Shown: positions 28,600 through 37,170, counted from the first letter of the stretch. The stretch: 44,127 nt of DNA from Caulobacteraceae bacterium (GCA_947475845.1 CANJMO010000015.1:1-44127), one strand, 5' to 3'. The notes: generated by a model not told the origin, from the letters alone. Numbers and translations are program-made.

Positions 28600-29310
28600 A
28601 TGGACGACGACAGCGCTTCGGCCGGAACGGCGATCGGACTGAGGCGGCGCGCCTTTATGATGCAGGGCCTTGGCGCAGGACTAACCGTCGGCATGTTGGG
28701 CGCTTCGCCTGCTCGGGCGGCGACGTCCGGTGTGCCGTCGGAAGGGCGACTGGCCTTTCAGGTTTGGCGCAAGAGCGCCCACATCGGCCAGCACACCCTG
28801 CGGTTCGACCAGGATGGCGACAGCCTCACGGTCCATATCGACGTCAATATCGTCGTCCGGGTCGGTCCGGTGCCGGTGATGCGATACACCCACAGCGCCC
28901 GGGAGCACTGGCAAGGCGGCCGGTTCCAGGGTCTGGAAGCGACCACCCACTCCAACATGGATAAGCAGTCTGTCGTCGCCAAGCGGACCGCCGACGGCAT
29001 CTATATCCAGCCGGTCGCCCGCGCGCCCTACACGACATCCGGCGACACCCTGCCCATGACTCACTGGAACCGGCAGGTGATGAAGGCCCCGCTTTTCAAT
29101 CCCGACAATGGCAAGCTGCTGCGCGAGACCAGCCGTTCTGTAAAGGGTGAAGAGATGGTCAAGCTGGCCGATGGATCGAGCGTCCGCGCCACCCGCTACG
29201 GCGTTGTCGGCGACGCCACGCTTGACGATTGGTATGACGTCAATGACGTGTGGACCGCCCTCCACAGCCGGGTCGTAGACGGCTCCTACATCGAGTACCT
29301 GCGCCTTTAA
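28600..29310 (+). CDS. Tat-exported DUF6134/DUF3108-like protein
   Basis: A 236-residue periplasmic protein. The twin-arginine leader spans about residues 14-41 (GLRRRAFMMQGLGAGLTVGM, ending PARA). The mature part resembles a beta-rich lipocalin-like fold: LAFQVWRKSAHIGQHTLRFD, VMRYTHSAREHWQGGRFQGL, SVVAKRTADGIYI, and a closing DDWYDVNDVWTALHSRVVDG. I associate it with DUF6134 from memory. Function unknown. It is divergent from the TonB-dependent receptor, with which it may share regulation. Confidence 0.72.
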   Translation: MDDDSASAGTAIGLRRRAFMMQGLGAGLTVGMLGASPARAATSGVPSEGRLAFQVWRKSAHIGQHTLRFDQDGDSLTVHIDVNIVVRVGPVPVMRYTHSAREHWQGGRFQGLEATTHSNMDKQSVVAKRTADGIYIQPVARAPYTTSGDTLPMTHWNRQVMKAPLFNPDNGKLLRETSRSVKGEEMVKLADGSSVRATRYGVVGDATLDDWYDVNDVWTALHSRVVDGSYIEYLRL

Positions 29311-29330
29311 TCACGGACCAAGCAAAGAAA

Positions 29331-29377
29331 CGGACCGCGTCCGATCTCAGGGGGGAGACGATATCGGGCGCGGTCCG
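29331..29377. terminator. Long hairpin between convergent genes
   Basis: Bases 29331-29345 pair with 29363-29377: 15 bp with a single G-U-type mismatch (arm CGGACCGCGTCCGAT), around a 17-base purine-rich loop. It lies after the DUF6134-like gene and before the end of the convergent LTXXQ gene, so it is probably a bidirectional terminator without a T-run. Confidence 0.65.
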
Positions 29378-29440
29378 CAAGTCGCCTTCGGCTAGACCCC
29401 GAAAGCAGGACCTGGGTGAGGTCCATTCGAAATCAAAGGG

Positions 29441-29968
29441 TCAGCGCCTCATCATCGGCCCGTGGCCCATGCGCCCGCCGCGGCCCTCGCGCCCGGCCAT
29501 CATCATGGGCAGGGCGTCGAAGGCCCGACGCTGATCGGGATTCAGGGCCGCGTAGAACGTCTTGGTGGCGGAGGCCACCTTCTGGAAGCGCGTCTGACGA
29601 TCGGCCATCTGCGCCGCCATGCGGTCGAGGCGTTGAGGCGTCGTCATCGGCGCGTCCTGCGGATCGCGATTCGGCCGGCCCGGCCTATCGCCGTCCATCG
29701 GTGGCGCGACGGCTGTCAGATAGGCGCGAAAGGCGGCTTCCTGATCGGGTTTGATGGCCAGCACATCGTGCAACGTCTTTTCCCGCCGCGCCCGCATCGC
29801 CTCCATCATCTTACCGCGATCCATACCGGGCATGCCGGCCATGCCCGGTCCGTGCTGCCCCGCTCCCGGCGGGGTGGGGCGGTCCTGGGCCATGCTGATC
29901 GATCCTGCCGTCACAACGCCCAGGCACAAGGCTCCGGCGACGGCGGCGTGTTTCCAATAGCGATTCAT
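29441..29968 (-). CDS. LTXXQ/Spy-CpxP-like periplasmic protein
   Basis: A 175-residue secreted helical protein. The signal peptide is residues 1-27 (ending SMAQ). A Gly/Met/Pro-rich segment (HGPGMAGMPGMDRGKMMEAM) precedes helices containing TLHDVLAIKPDQEAAFRAYL and FYAALNPDQRRAFDAL, the second matching the LTPEQ-type motif of Spy/CpxP proteins, which act as periplasmic chaperones or metal-stress sensors. The methionine- and histidine-rich ends (GHGPMMRR) suggest metal contact; this is inference. The start is preceded by AGGAG. Confidence 0.8.
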   Translation of the reverse strand: MNRYWKHAAVAGALCLGVVTAGSISMAQDRPTPPGAGQHGPGMAGMPGMDRGKMMEAMRARREKTLHDVLAIKPDQEAAFRAYLTAVAPPMDGDRPGRPNRDPQDAPMTTPQRLDRMAAQMADRQTRFQKVASATKTFYAALNPDQRRAFDALPMMMAGREGRGGRMGHGPMMRR

Positions 29969-30192
29969 ATTCCGATAGCTCCTCTAGGGGCACCCAATGA
30001 CCCTATGGAACCAGTCCCGCGTCATTGAGCGATGTCATGGACGATGACTTTTGCGTCGGTTTATGTCCGCCTCGGCGATCTTCGCCTTTTTGCCGCCGCA
30101 CCCAGCTGGAAAGCGAGACGCAACTTTCTTGACGGCAGGGTCTGACGCTTTGCCTATCGCGACTGCATCTGATATTCACTCTCAGGTAGCGC

Positions 30193-30543
30193 ATGCCGGA
30201 AGGACCTCTTAGGGCGATGAATGTGCAGTGGCGTCAGTTGGATCAACCGCAAGAGATTGCCGCCCCGGCGGCGGGACTCATTCGGCTGAGCGACGCCCGG
30301 CGCGGGGATCGCGGCGTGGTGATCGCGGTGTCGCCCGCGGGTATCAACGGCGTCGGCAGCGCTGAAAGCGAAGAGCTGGAGCGGCGGCTGCTGGAGATCG
30401 GCTTCGTCGAAGGCGCCAAGGTCGAGATTCTGCACGAAGGCTTCATCGGCCGCGACCCGATCGCCGTGCGCCTGGACGACATGCGCGTGGCCCTGCGTCG
30501 GCGCGAGGCGCAGGGCGTGCTGATCACCCTGAGCGCCGAATGA
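30193..30543 (+). CDS. feoA: Ferrous iron transport protein A
   Basis: A 116-residue (or 108 from ATG 30217) SH3-like cytoplasmic partner of FeoB. The FeoA core is visible: LSDARRGDRGVVIAV, ELERRLLEIGFVEGAKVEIL, GRDPIAVRLDDMRVALRRRE. The first start lacks a good ribosome binding site; ATG 30217 has AGGG closely upstream and either could be used. It overlaps feoB by four bases (ATGA). The 224-base region upstream shows no clear Fur, Irr or Fnr box by eye. Confidence 0.9.
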   Translation: MPEGPLRAMNVQWRQLDQPQEIAAPAAGLIRLSDARRGDRGVVIAVSPAGINGVGSAESEELERRLLEIGFVEGAKVEILHEGFIGRDPIAVRLDDMRVALRRREAQGVLITLSAE

Positions 30544-32402
30544 ATGCGCCTGTGCCCGTCCGCGACCTGCGCCTGGCGCTGGTCGGCAATCCCAACAGCG
30601 GCAAGACCGCCCTGTTCAACGCCCTGACCGGCGGCCGCGCCAAGGTGGCCAACTACGCGGGCGTCACCGTCGAGCGCAAGGAAGGCTTCCTGACCTCGCC
30701 GGCCGGCCGCAAGGTCTCGGTGCTCGACCTGCCCGGCACCTACTCCTTGCGGGCGCGCAGCCCCGACGAGGAAGTCACCCGCGACGTGGTGCTCGGCCAG
30801 CGCGCCGGGGAAAGCCCGCCGGACCTTTTGGTGTGCGTGGCCGACGCGACCAACCTGCGCCTCGTTTTGCGCCTGATCCTGGAGCTGAAGCAGACCGGGC
30901 AGCCGGCGGTGCTGGCGCTGAACATGATCGACATCGCCCAGCGCCAGGGCATCGATATCGACATTCCCGCCCTGTCGCGCGAGCTGGGCATGCCGGTGGT
31001 GACCACCGTGGCCACGCGCAAGCGCGGCATCGAGGACCTGCTGGCGGCCATCGACACCCTGGCCGACGCCAAGGCGGAGCACGGCGTGTCTGCCTGGCAT
31101 GCGCCCTCGGCCAAGGAGATCCGCGACAGCCATCGCGAGGCCGAGCGGATCATCAAGATCGCAGTCCTGCCGCCCAAGCGGCCCGACACCTGGACCGGCA
31201 AGATCGACGACGTGCTGCTGCACCCGGTGTCCGGCATCCTGATCCTGCTGGCGATCCTGTTTTTGATGTTCCAGGCGGTGTTCAGCTGGGCGACGCCGGC
31301 GATGGACATGATCTCGGGCGCCTTCGAATGGCTGTCGGCGCAGGTGGTGCACTATGTGCCGGACGGGATGCTGCAGAGCCTTTTGGCCAACGGCGTCATC
31401 TCGGGGGTCGGCAGCGTGCTGGTGTTCCTGCCGCAGATCATGATCCTGTTCTTCTTCATCATCCTGCTGGAAGACTTCGGCTACATGGCCCGGGCCGCGT
31501 TCCTGATGGACCGGATCATGGGCGGCGCGGGGCTGCACGGCCGGGCGTTCATCCCCCTGCTGTCCTCCTTCGCCTGCGCTATCCCGGGGATCATGTCGGC
31601 GCGGGTGATCGACCAGAAGCGCGACCGGCTGACCACGATCATGGTGGCGCCGCTGATGACCTGTTCGGCGCGAATCCCGGTCTACACCCTGATCATCTCG
31701 GCCTTCATCCCGCGCCGTCAGGTGTGGGGCTTCATCAACCTGCAGGGGCTGGTGATGCTGGGGCTGTATGTCGCCGGAGCGGTCAGCGCCCTGGCGGTGG
31801 CCTTCGTGTTCCGCAAGATCTTCTGGAGAGGCGCGGCCGAGCCTTTCATCATGGAGCTGCCGGCCTACAAGATGCCGGACGCCAAGAACGTGGCGCGCAA
31901 CGTGCTGCTGCGGGCGCAGATCTTCCTCAACCGCGCCGGCACGATCATCCTGTCGATGATGGTGCTGATCTGGTTCCTGTCGACGGTGCCGTTCAAGCCC
32001 GCCGGCGCACCCGGCCCGGCCATCGACTACTCGTTCGCCGGCATGATCGGCCACTGGCTGCAGCCGCTGCTGGCCCCGATCGGGTTCAACTGGCAGATGG
32101 CGGTCGCCCTGGTCCCCGGCATGGCCGCGCGCGAAGTCGCGGTCGGGGCGTTGGCCACCGTCTACGCGATCGGTGACGGCCAGCCCGGGCAGCTGGCCAC
32201 GACGCTTTCCAACCGGTGGTCGCTGCCCACCGCCCTGTCGTTCCTGGCCTGGTACATCTTCGCCCCGCAATGCGCCTCGACCCTGGCGGTGGTGAAGCGA
32301 GAGACCAACGCCTGGCGCTGGCCGATCATCATGTTCGTCTACATGATCGCCCTGGCCTATATCGCCGCCCTGATCACCTTCCAGGTCGCCTCGCGCTTCT
32401 GA
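30540..32402 (+). CDS. feoB: Ferrous iron transporter FeoB
   Basis: A 620-residue inner membrane Fe2+ transporter with an N-terminal G domain. G1 is GNPNSGKT (residues 16-23), G2 YAGVTVERK, G3 DLPGTYSL, and G4 NMID. The membrane part has the two Gate-like repeats; LPQIMILFFFIILLEDFGYMARAAFLMD and the conserved SFACAIPGIMSAR with its cysteine are present, as is AREVAVGAL. It is shorter than E. coli FeoB (773) mainly through a short inter-domain region and no long C-terminal tail, as in many alphaproteobacterial members. Coupled to feoA by the ATGA overlap; no feoC is seen. Confidence 0.95.
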   Translation: MNAPVPVRDLRLALVGNPNSGKTALFNALTGGRAKVANYAGVTVERKEGFLTSPAGRKVSVLDLPGTYSLRARSPDEEVTRDVVLGQRAGESPPDLLVCVADATNLRLVLRLILELKQTGQPAVLALNMIDIAQRQGIDIDIPALSRELGMPVVTTVATRKRGIEDLLAAIDTLADAKAEHGVSAWHAPSAKEIRDSHREAERIIKIAVLPPKRPDTWTGKIDDVLLHPVSGILILLAILFLMFQAVFSWATPAMDMISGAFEWLSAQVVHYVPDGMLQSLLANGVISGVGSVLVFLPQIMILFFFIILLEDFGYMARAAFLMDRIMGGAGLHGRAFIPLLSSFACAIPGIMSARVIDQKRDRLTTIMVAPLMTCSARIPVYTLIISAFIPRRQVWGFINLQGLVMLGLYVAGAVSALAVAFVFRKIFWRGAAEPFIMELPAYKMPDAKNVARNVLLRAQIFLNRAGTIILSMMVLIWFLSTVPFKPAGAPGPAIDYSFAGMIGHWLQPLLAPIGFNWQMAVALVPGMAAREVAVGALATVYAIGDGQPGQLATTLSNRWSLPTALSFLAWYIFAPQCASTLAVVKRETNAWRWPIIMFVYMIALAYIAALITFQVASRF

Positions 32403-32451
32403 ATCGGGCGGTTCGCGGGGCGCCCGCGCCGACACGGCGTTGTGCGGCTGG

Positions 32452-32465
32452 GATTCGTCCGAATC
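32452..32465 (+). terminator. Weak hairpin after feoB
   Basis: GATTCG-TC-CGAATC followed within six bases by ATTTTG, 50 bases after feoB. The remaining bases to 32691 hold no feature I can support. Confidence 0.4.
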
Positions 32466-32691
32466 GGGAGATTTTGTACAGGCTAGAAAAGACTTACCTT
32501 GCCGCCCGCACGCGGCGCAAAGCAGGGATATCAAGGGGTTAGCCAAGCTTGGCCGGAACGGCATGAGGGCCTACCATCTTGGCAGTTGATCTATGGGGCT
32601 TAGGTTTGCGACAAGACGCTGACGCATCCGACAACGACTTCAAACGTTGGCTGCTCACGGTGGCGAGGCAGGACCCTCACCGAGGAGAGGC

Positions 32692-34023
32692 ATGAGGCGT
32701 AAGGTCGTCATTTCGACAGCGGGATCGTTGGGGGACCTCAATCCCTTCATCGCCCTGGCGCTTGACTTGAAGGCGCGCGGCTACGATCCCCTGATCGCCA
32801 GCCAACAGGAATTCCGCGCCAAGATCGAGGCCGAGCAGATCGCCTTCCACCCCCTGCGCCCCGGCGTCGAGGACGTGAAGCGCGAGCTGGGCATCGACGA
32901 ACAGACCATCTTCCGCAAGGCCACCAACGGCTCGTCAGGCCTGCCGTTCGTGGTGCGTCGGATCGCCATGCCGTTCCTGCGCCGCGCCTATGAGGACATG
33001 ATGTCGGCGACGCAAGGCGCGTCCCTGGTGGTGACCCACCCGTCCGCCTTCGCCGCCCGCCTGGCCGCCGAGAACCGCGGCCTTTTGTGGATGTCGGCGG
33101 TGCTGGCCCCGTTCGGCCTGATGTCCAACGACGACCCGCCGGTGCTGTCGACCGCGCCTGGCCTCGCGTTCCTGCGCGAGATGACCAACGCCCGCTCCGA
33201 CGCCGCCCTGCTGGGCGTGGTCAAGAAGGTGCTGGATCCCTGGACCGCGCCGTTCCAGCAGCTGCGCCGCGAGCTCGGCCTTCCGCCGGTGATCAACCCG
33301 CTGTTCGAAGGGCAGTTCTCGCCCTACGCCACCCTGGCGCTCTATTCCAAATGGATGGGCGATCTGCAGCCTGACCACCCGGTCAACTGCGACATCACCG
33401 GCTTCGTGTTCTACGACCGCCCGCCGGGCGCGCCCAATGTGCTGCCCGACGACATGAAGGCGTTCCTGGCCGCCGGCCCGCCGCCGCTGGTGTTCACGCT
33501 GGGCACCGCCCTGGTCAACGATCCGGGTGACTTCTACGAGCGCAGTCTGAAGACCGCCCAGACGCTCGGCCGCCGCGCCGTGTTCCTCGGGCTGGACAAA
33601 GACTCGCCGGACAAGGCCGACCGCTTGCGCCGCTCGCTGCCGGACACCGTGTTCGCCGCCGGTTATGTGCCCCATTCCCTGGTGTTCCCCCACGCCGAAG
33701 CCATCGTTCACCACGGCGGGGTCGGCACCACCGCCCAGGCCCTGCGCGCCGGCAAGCCGCAGCTGATCACGCCCTTCGCCGGCGACCAGCCGGACAATGC
33801 CATGCGCATGTGCCGCCTGGGCGTGGCCCGCCAGCTGACGCCGGGCGCCTATACCCCGCGCCGCGCCGCCGCCGACCTGGCCGCCCTGACCAGCGATCCT
33901 GCGTTGACGAGGCGCGCGGCCGAGATCGGCCGCGACGTTGCCGCCGAACGCGGCGCCTCGGTCGCCGCCGACCTGATCGAGGCGATGCTGAACGCGCAAA
34001 GCCCGCGGCAGGGTTTGGCTTAG
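32692..34023 (+). CDS. GT1-family glycosyltransferase (UGT/sterol-glucosyltransferase type)
   Basis: A 443-residue GT-B enzyme of the UDP-glycosyltransferase type. The N-terminal domain opens with KVVISTAGSLGDLNPFIALA (acceptor side, G-x-x-G-D-x-x-P motif); the C-terminal nucleotide-sugar site includes FAAGYVPHSLVFPHAEAIVHHGGVGTTAQALRAG and PFAGDQPDNAM. Likely acceptors are lipophilic molecules such as hopanoids, carotenoids or natural products; none can be inferred from the neighbours. GAGGAGAGG precedes ATG 32692. Preceded by a 289-base gap and not part of an obvious operon. Confidence 0.85.
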   Translation: MRRKVVISTAGSLGDLNPFIALALDLKARGYDPLIASQQEFRAKIEAEQIAFHPLRPGVEDVKRELGIDEQTIFRKATNGSSGLPFVVRRIAMPFLRRAYEDMMSATQGASLVVTHPSAFAARLAAENRGLLWMSAVLAPFGLMSNDDPPVLSTAPGLAFLREMTNARSDAALLGVVKKVLDPWTAPFQQLRRELGLPPVINPLFEGQFSPYATLALYSKWMGDLQPDHPVNCDITGFVFYDRPPGAPNVLPDDMKAFLAAGPPPLVFTLGTALVNDPGDFYERSLKTAQTLGRRAVFLGLDKDSPDKADRLRRSLPDTVFAAGYVPHSLVFPHAEAIVHHGGVGTTAQALRAGKPQLITPFAGDQPDNAMRMCRLGVARQLTPGAYTPRRAAADLAALTSDPALTRRAAEIGRDVAAERGASVAADLIEAMLNAQSPRQGLA

Positions 34024-34026
34024 ACT

Positions 34027-34090
34027 CACCTCCCCCACCGAAGGTGGCGGGAGGGGGACCGCCCGCTGGAAAGCGGGGGGTGGAGGGGGC
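34027..34090 (+). repeat. Two-hairpin dispersed repeat, copy 2 (divergent subtype)
   Basis: It has the same architecture as copy 1: a first hairpin (CCACC-GAA-GGTGG flanked by CCTCCC/GGGAGG), GGGACC, a second hairpin (CCGCT-GGAA-AGCGG), then GGTGGAGGGGGCAAGCC. Its tail is continuous with CCGCCAA at 34096-34102. Confidence 0.8.
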
Positions 34091-34150
34091 AAGCCCCGCC
34101 AATATCGTTAGCCGGAATCCAGATCGGGTGTTGTTGGCGGCGTGCGCCGG

Positions 34151-34254
34151 CCTTCCCCCTCCACCGCTGGCTCTTCGCTCCGCTCGGCCAGCGGTCCGTC
34201 CGGATCAATCGCATGCGATTGACCGAACCCCGACGCTTCGCGGGGGAGGTGACG
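34151..34254 (-). repeat. Two-hairpin dispersed repeat, copy 3 (long form)
   Basis: Read on the minus strand it starts CACCTCCCCCGCGAAG and ends CAGCGGTGGAGGGGGAAGG like copy 2, with an enlarged second hairpin (CGCTGGC/GCCAGCG) and an internal perfect 18-bp palindrome, TCAATCGCATGCGATTGA, at 34205-34222. Copies 2 and 3 face each other, with CCGCCAA (34096-34102) and TTGGCGG (34134-34140) between them. Confidence 0.75.
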
Positions 34255-34435
34255 CTGGCGGCGGAATCGGCTTTGGCCTCTGCCTCGACGACCGGGGCCC
34301 CGTCATAGCTTTGCGCCGCCGCCGGGGCCGCCAGGGCGGCCGCGGAGCAAAGCGTCAATGACAGCAGAGGGATTTTCATCCCGTTATACAGCCCCGGCTG
34401 GGGCCTTGTTCCGGCGGCCGCCGCCGCCGCCCGCC

Positions 34436-35503
34436 CTACCCCGCCACAGCCTCCAGAGCCGGATAGTCCACATAGCCCTGCCCCGTGCGGCCGTAGAAGG
34501 TGGCGAAGTCGGGCGGGTTCAGCGCGGCGCCGGTGCGCAGGCGTTCCGGCAAATCCGGGTTGGCGATGAAGGCCTTGCCGAAGGAGACGGCGTCGGCCCA
34601 GCCGGCGTCCAGGGCCTGCTGGGCGGTCTCGCCGGTGAAGCCCTCGTTGGCGATGTAGACGCCGCCGAAGGCCTGTTTGAGCTCGTGGCCGAGGCTGTCG
34701 GCGGCCTGGTGTTCGCGCGCGACGATGAAGGCGAGCTTGCGCTTGCCAAGCTCTCTGGCGACGTGGCCGAAGACGGCGGCGGGATCGCTGTCGCCCATGC
34801 CGTGGGCGTCGCCGCGCGGAGCCAGGTGCATGCCGACGCGGCCGGCGCCCCAGACGGAGATGGCGGCGTCGGTCACTTCCAGGAGCAGGCGGGCGCGGTT
34901 CTCGATCGAGCCGCCGTAGTCGTCGGTTCTGAGGTTGGAGGAATCCTGCAGGAATTGGTCGAGCAGGTAGCCGTTGGCGCCGTGGATTTCGACGCCGTCG
35001 AAGCCGGCTTCAAGCGCGTTCTGGGCGCCGATGCGGAAGTCCTCGATCACGCCGGGCAACTCATGGGCTTCGAGGGCGCGGGGGACGGGGTAGCCGCGCT
35101 CGGGGCGCAGGAGCGAGACGTGGCCGGTTGCGGCGACGGCGCTGGGGGCGACCGGGGGCTCGCCGTTCAGGAAATAGGGATCGGAGATGCGGCCGACGTG
35201 CCAGAGCTGAAGCACGATGCGGCCGCCTTGGTCGTGGACGGCGCGGGTGACGGCTTTCCAGCCTTGGGTCTGTTCGGGGCTCCAGGCTCCGGGGACGCCT
35301 TCGTAGCCGACGCCCCAGGGGGTGACGGGGGTGGCCTCGGTGAGGATCAGACCGGCGGAGGCGCGCTGGGCGTAATACTGGGCCATCAGGGCATTGGGGA
35401 TGTGGCCCGGCAGGTCGGCGCGCAGGCGGGTCAGCGGCGACATGACGATGCGGTTGGGCAGGTGCAGGTCGCCGGCGATCAGGGGGTCGAACAGGGTGGG
35501 CAT
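34436..35503 (-). CDS. Old Yellow Enzyme family alkene reductase
   Basis: A 355-residue FMN-dependent NADPH oxidoreductase that reduces activated C=C bonds, and in NemA-type members also nitro compounds. The start LFDPLIAGDLHLPNRIVMSPLTR, the segment IVLQLWHVGRI, the catalytic pair region GVEIHGANGYLLDQFLQ, and SIENRARLLLEV and GKAFIANPDLPERL are classical. TIM-barrel length is complete. The upstream region to 35708 contains a repeat copy. No TetR/NemR-type regulator is adjacent. Confidence 0.94.
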   Translation of the reverse strand: MPTLFDPLIAGDLHLPNRIVMSPLTRLRADLPGHIPNALMAQYYAQRASAGLILTEATPVTPWGVGYEGVPGAWSPEQTQGWKAVTRAVHDQGGRIVLQLWHVGRISDPYFLNGEPPVAPSAVAATGHVSLLRPERGYPVPRALEAHELPGVIEDFRIGAQNALEAGFDGVEIHGANGYLLDQFLQDSSNLRTDDYGGSIENRARLLLEVTDAAISVWGAGRVGMHLAPRGDAHGMGDSDPAAVFGHVARELGKRKLAFIVAREHQAADSLGHELKQAFGGVYIANEGFTGETAQQALDAGWADAVSFGKAFIANPDLPERLRTGAALNPPDFATFYGRTGQGYVDYPALEAVAG

Positions 35504-35644
35504 GGGTGTGGGTCCGGGCGCGAGGCTGCAACCGCCGCGGTGGCGCGGCGTGGAGATCAGCTAGGCATGGACGGGCGCGGCGTCCAGGGGCGTCCGGGCG
35601 GGATTATCTGATAGCGGCGATAGAGGGAGTGGTGGGACGTGCGC

Positions 35645-35697
35645 CGGCATGCCCTCTCCACCACTTCGTGGTCCCCCTCTCCCGCGAGCGGGAGAGG
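35645..35697 (-). repeat. Two-hairpin dispersed repeat, copy 4
   Basis: 53 bp, identical to copy 1 in inverse orientation except for two bases: the second hairpin is ACCAC-GAA-GTGGT instead of ACCGC-GAA-GCGGT, a compensatory pair change. It is intergenic, 12 bases downstream of the methyltransferase stop. Confidence 0.9.
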
Positions 35698-35708
35698 TCG
35701 CACTTCTG

Positions 35709-36971
35709 CTATCTTCTGAAGACTGCTGCGAGTTCGACGTGGGGGGACCAGAGGAACTGGTCGACGACCATGACGGTGTGCAGCTTGAGGCCGCCGTCGA
35801 CCAGGATGCGGGCGTCGCGGGCGAAGGTGGCGGGGTCGCAGGAGATGGCGACGACGGTTTCGACCTTTGACGCGGCGATCTGTTTGGACTGCAGGTCGGC
35901 GCCGGCTCTCGGCGGGTCGAACAGAACGGCGTCGATCTTCTTGAAGTCCTGGGTCAGGACCGGGCGGCGGAACAGGTCGCGGGCTTCGCCGGTGATGCTC
36001 TTGAGGCCGGGGGCCGAGGCGGTGGCGGCCAGCAGGGCCTTGATGGCAAGGGCGTCCGAGTCGACAGCATAGACCGGGGCGATGGAGGCCAGGCGGAAGG
36101 TGAAGGCCCCGGAGCCGCAGAACAGGTCGGCGATGCGCCTGGCCCCGTGCAGGTTGCGCACGGCGAAGTCGGCCATGGCGGCCTCGGCTTCGGGCACGGC
36201 CTGGAGGAAGCCGCCGGCCGGCAGGGCGACGGAGGCCGGGCCGAGGCGGACCATGGGCTGGCGGGCCATGAAGATCATCTCCCCCGCCATGGTGACGCGG
36301 GCGAAGTCGGATTCAATGGCGATGCGGGCGGCGCGGACGCGGGCGTCGGCGCTGAGGCCGCCGCTCTTGGCCTCGACCCCGGTGACGTCGATGTCCAGCC
36401 CGGTGTCGGTGAGGGTGATGTGCAGGGTCGGCGCCGACTTGGGATGCTCCAGGAACGGGACGGCCAGGCGGCGCAGAGCCGGCAGGGCGGCGACCAGGCG
36501 CGGATCGGCGATGGGACAGACCTCGATATCCACTAGCGACCAGGAGCGGCGCTCCTTGTAGCCGAGGCGGACCGGGCCCTTGTCGCCTTTGCGGGCGTGC
36601 AGGGCGAGGCGGCGGCGCGAGCCGGGGGGCGCGGCGTAGGGGCTGGTGAACTCGGCCTCAAGCTTCTCGCGGCCGAGGGCCTCGACCACCTTCTCCTGCT
36701 TCCAGGCGAGGTAGGGGGCGTGGTCCCAGTGCTGCAAAGCGCAACCGCCGCAGACGCCGAAGTGTGGACAGGGCGGGGTCACGCGGTCGTCGCTGGGGGC
36801 GATGACGTCGATCAGTTCGCCGCGCTCGCCGTGGGCCTGGGCGCGGATGGCCTCGCCGGGCAGGGTGTAGGGCACGAACAGGCTATCGCCGTCGACGGTG
36901 CGGCAGACGCCGTCCCCCTGGCCGCCGACGCGCAGCACCGATGCGTCGATCGGACCTTCAAGCTTAGCCAT
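35709..36971 (-). CDS. TrmA/RlmD-type RNA (uracil-C5) methyltransferase
   Basis: A 420-residue SAM-dependent RNA m5U methyltransferase. An N-terminal TRAM-like domain (residues 6-60) precedes an iron-sulfur cluster motif with C68, C74, C77 (CPHFGVCGGC) and C152. The Rossmann domain has IADLFCGSGAFTFRLA (SAM), DAVLFDPPRAG, and the catalytic nucleophile in AISCDPATFARD. These fit the RumA/RlmC/RlmD group acting on 23S rRNA; the exact position modified cannot be told. TlyA, another rRNA methyltransferase, is encoded 4 kb away. Confidence 0.92.
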   Translation of the reverse strand: MAKLEGPIDASVLRVGGQGDGVCRTVDGDSLFVPYTLPGEAIRAQAHGERGELIDVIAPSDDRVTPPCPHFGVCGGCALQHWDHAPYLAWKQEKVVEALGREKLEAEFTSPYAAPPGSRRRLALHARKGDKGPVRLGYKERRSWSLVDIEVCPIADPRLVAALPALRRLAVPFLEHPKSAPTLHITLTDTGLDIDVTGVEAKSGGLSADARVRAARIAIESDFARVTMAGEMIFMARQPMVRLGPASVALPAGGFLQAVPEAEAAMADFAVRNLHGARRIADLFCGSGAFTFRLASIAPVYAVDSDALAIKALLAATASAPGLKSITGEARDLFRRPVLTQDFKKIDAVLFDPPRAGADLQSKQIAASKVETVVAISCDPATFARDARILVDGGLKLHTVMVVDQFLWSPHVELAAVFRR

Positions 36972-37060
36972 GGATGGGGAACTACCTTTGCCGTCGCGGC
37001 ATTATGTGAGGGAGCCGACAGAGTGGACCGAAACCCCCTCCCCCGGCGTTGTAATCAAGA

Positions 37061-37096
37061 TGAACGAACATGAACGGCCCGCTCAAGTTTCGTTCA
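37061..37096. promoter_or_regulatory. Inverted repeat upstream of the glycine-zipper gene
   Basis: TGAACGAA (37061-37068) and TTCGTTCA (37089-37096) form perfect 8-bp arms around 20 bases, in the region divergent between the methyltransferase and the glycine-zipper genes. It could be an operator or a hairpin. Confidence 0.35.
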
Positions 37097-37170
37097 GGCG
37101 CGCGCAGGTACCTTAGCACCATACCGCAGCGTCTAGAGGAAGCGGATCGGCCGTAACCAAGGAGAATAAC

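Larger units (their letters stand above)
34026..34379 (-). pseudogene. Secreted protein remnant with repeat-encoded C-terminus
   Basis: The 117-codon frame begins with a convincing signal peptide (MKIPLLSLTLCSAAALAAPA, cut after AAAQ) and about 20 mature residues (SYDGAPVVEAEAKADSAAS). From residue 42 onward it is encoded by the minus-oriented repeat 34151-34254, a spacer, and the plus-oriented repeat 34027-34090. The original gene therefore seems truncated by repeat insertion, with the present stop lying in repeat DNA. A short functional secreted peptide is not excluded. Confidence 0.6.

Noticed and set aside
30243-32564. 773-codon open frame on the minus strand across feoA-feoB
   Set aside because: It is the antisense shadow of a well-supported feoAB operon; composition is typical of noncoding GC-rich strands.
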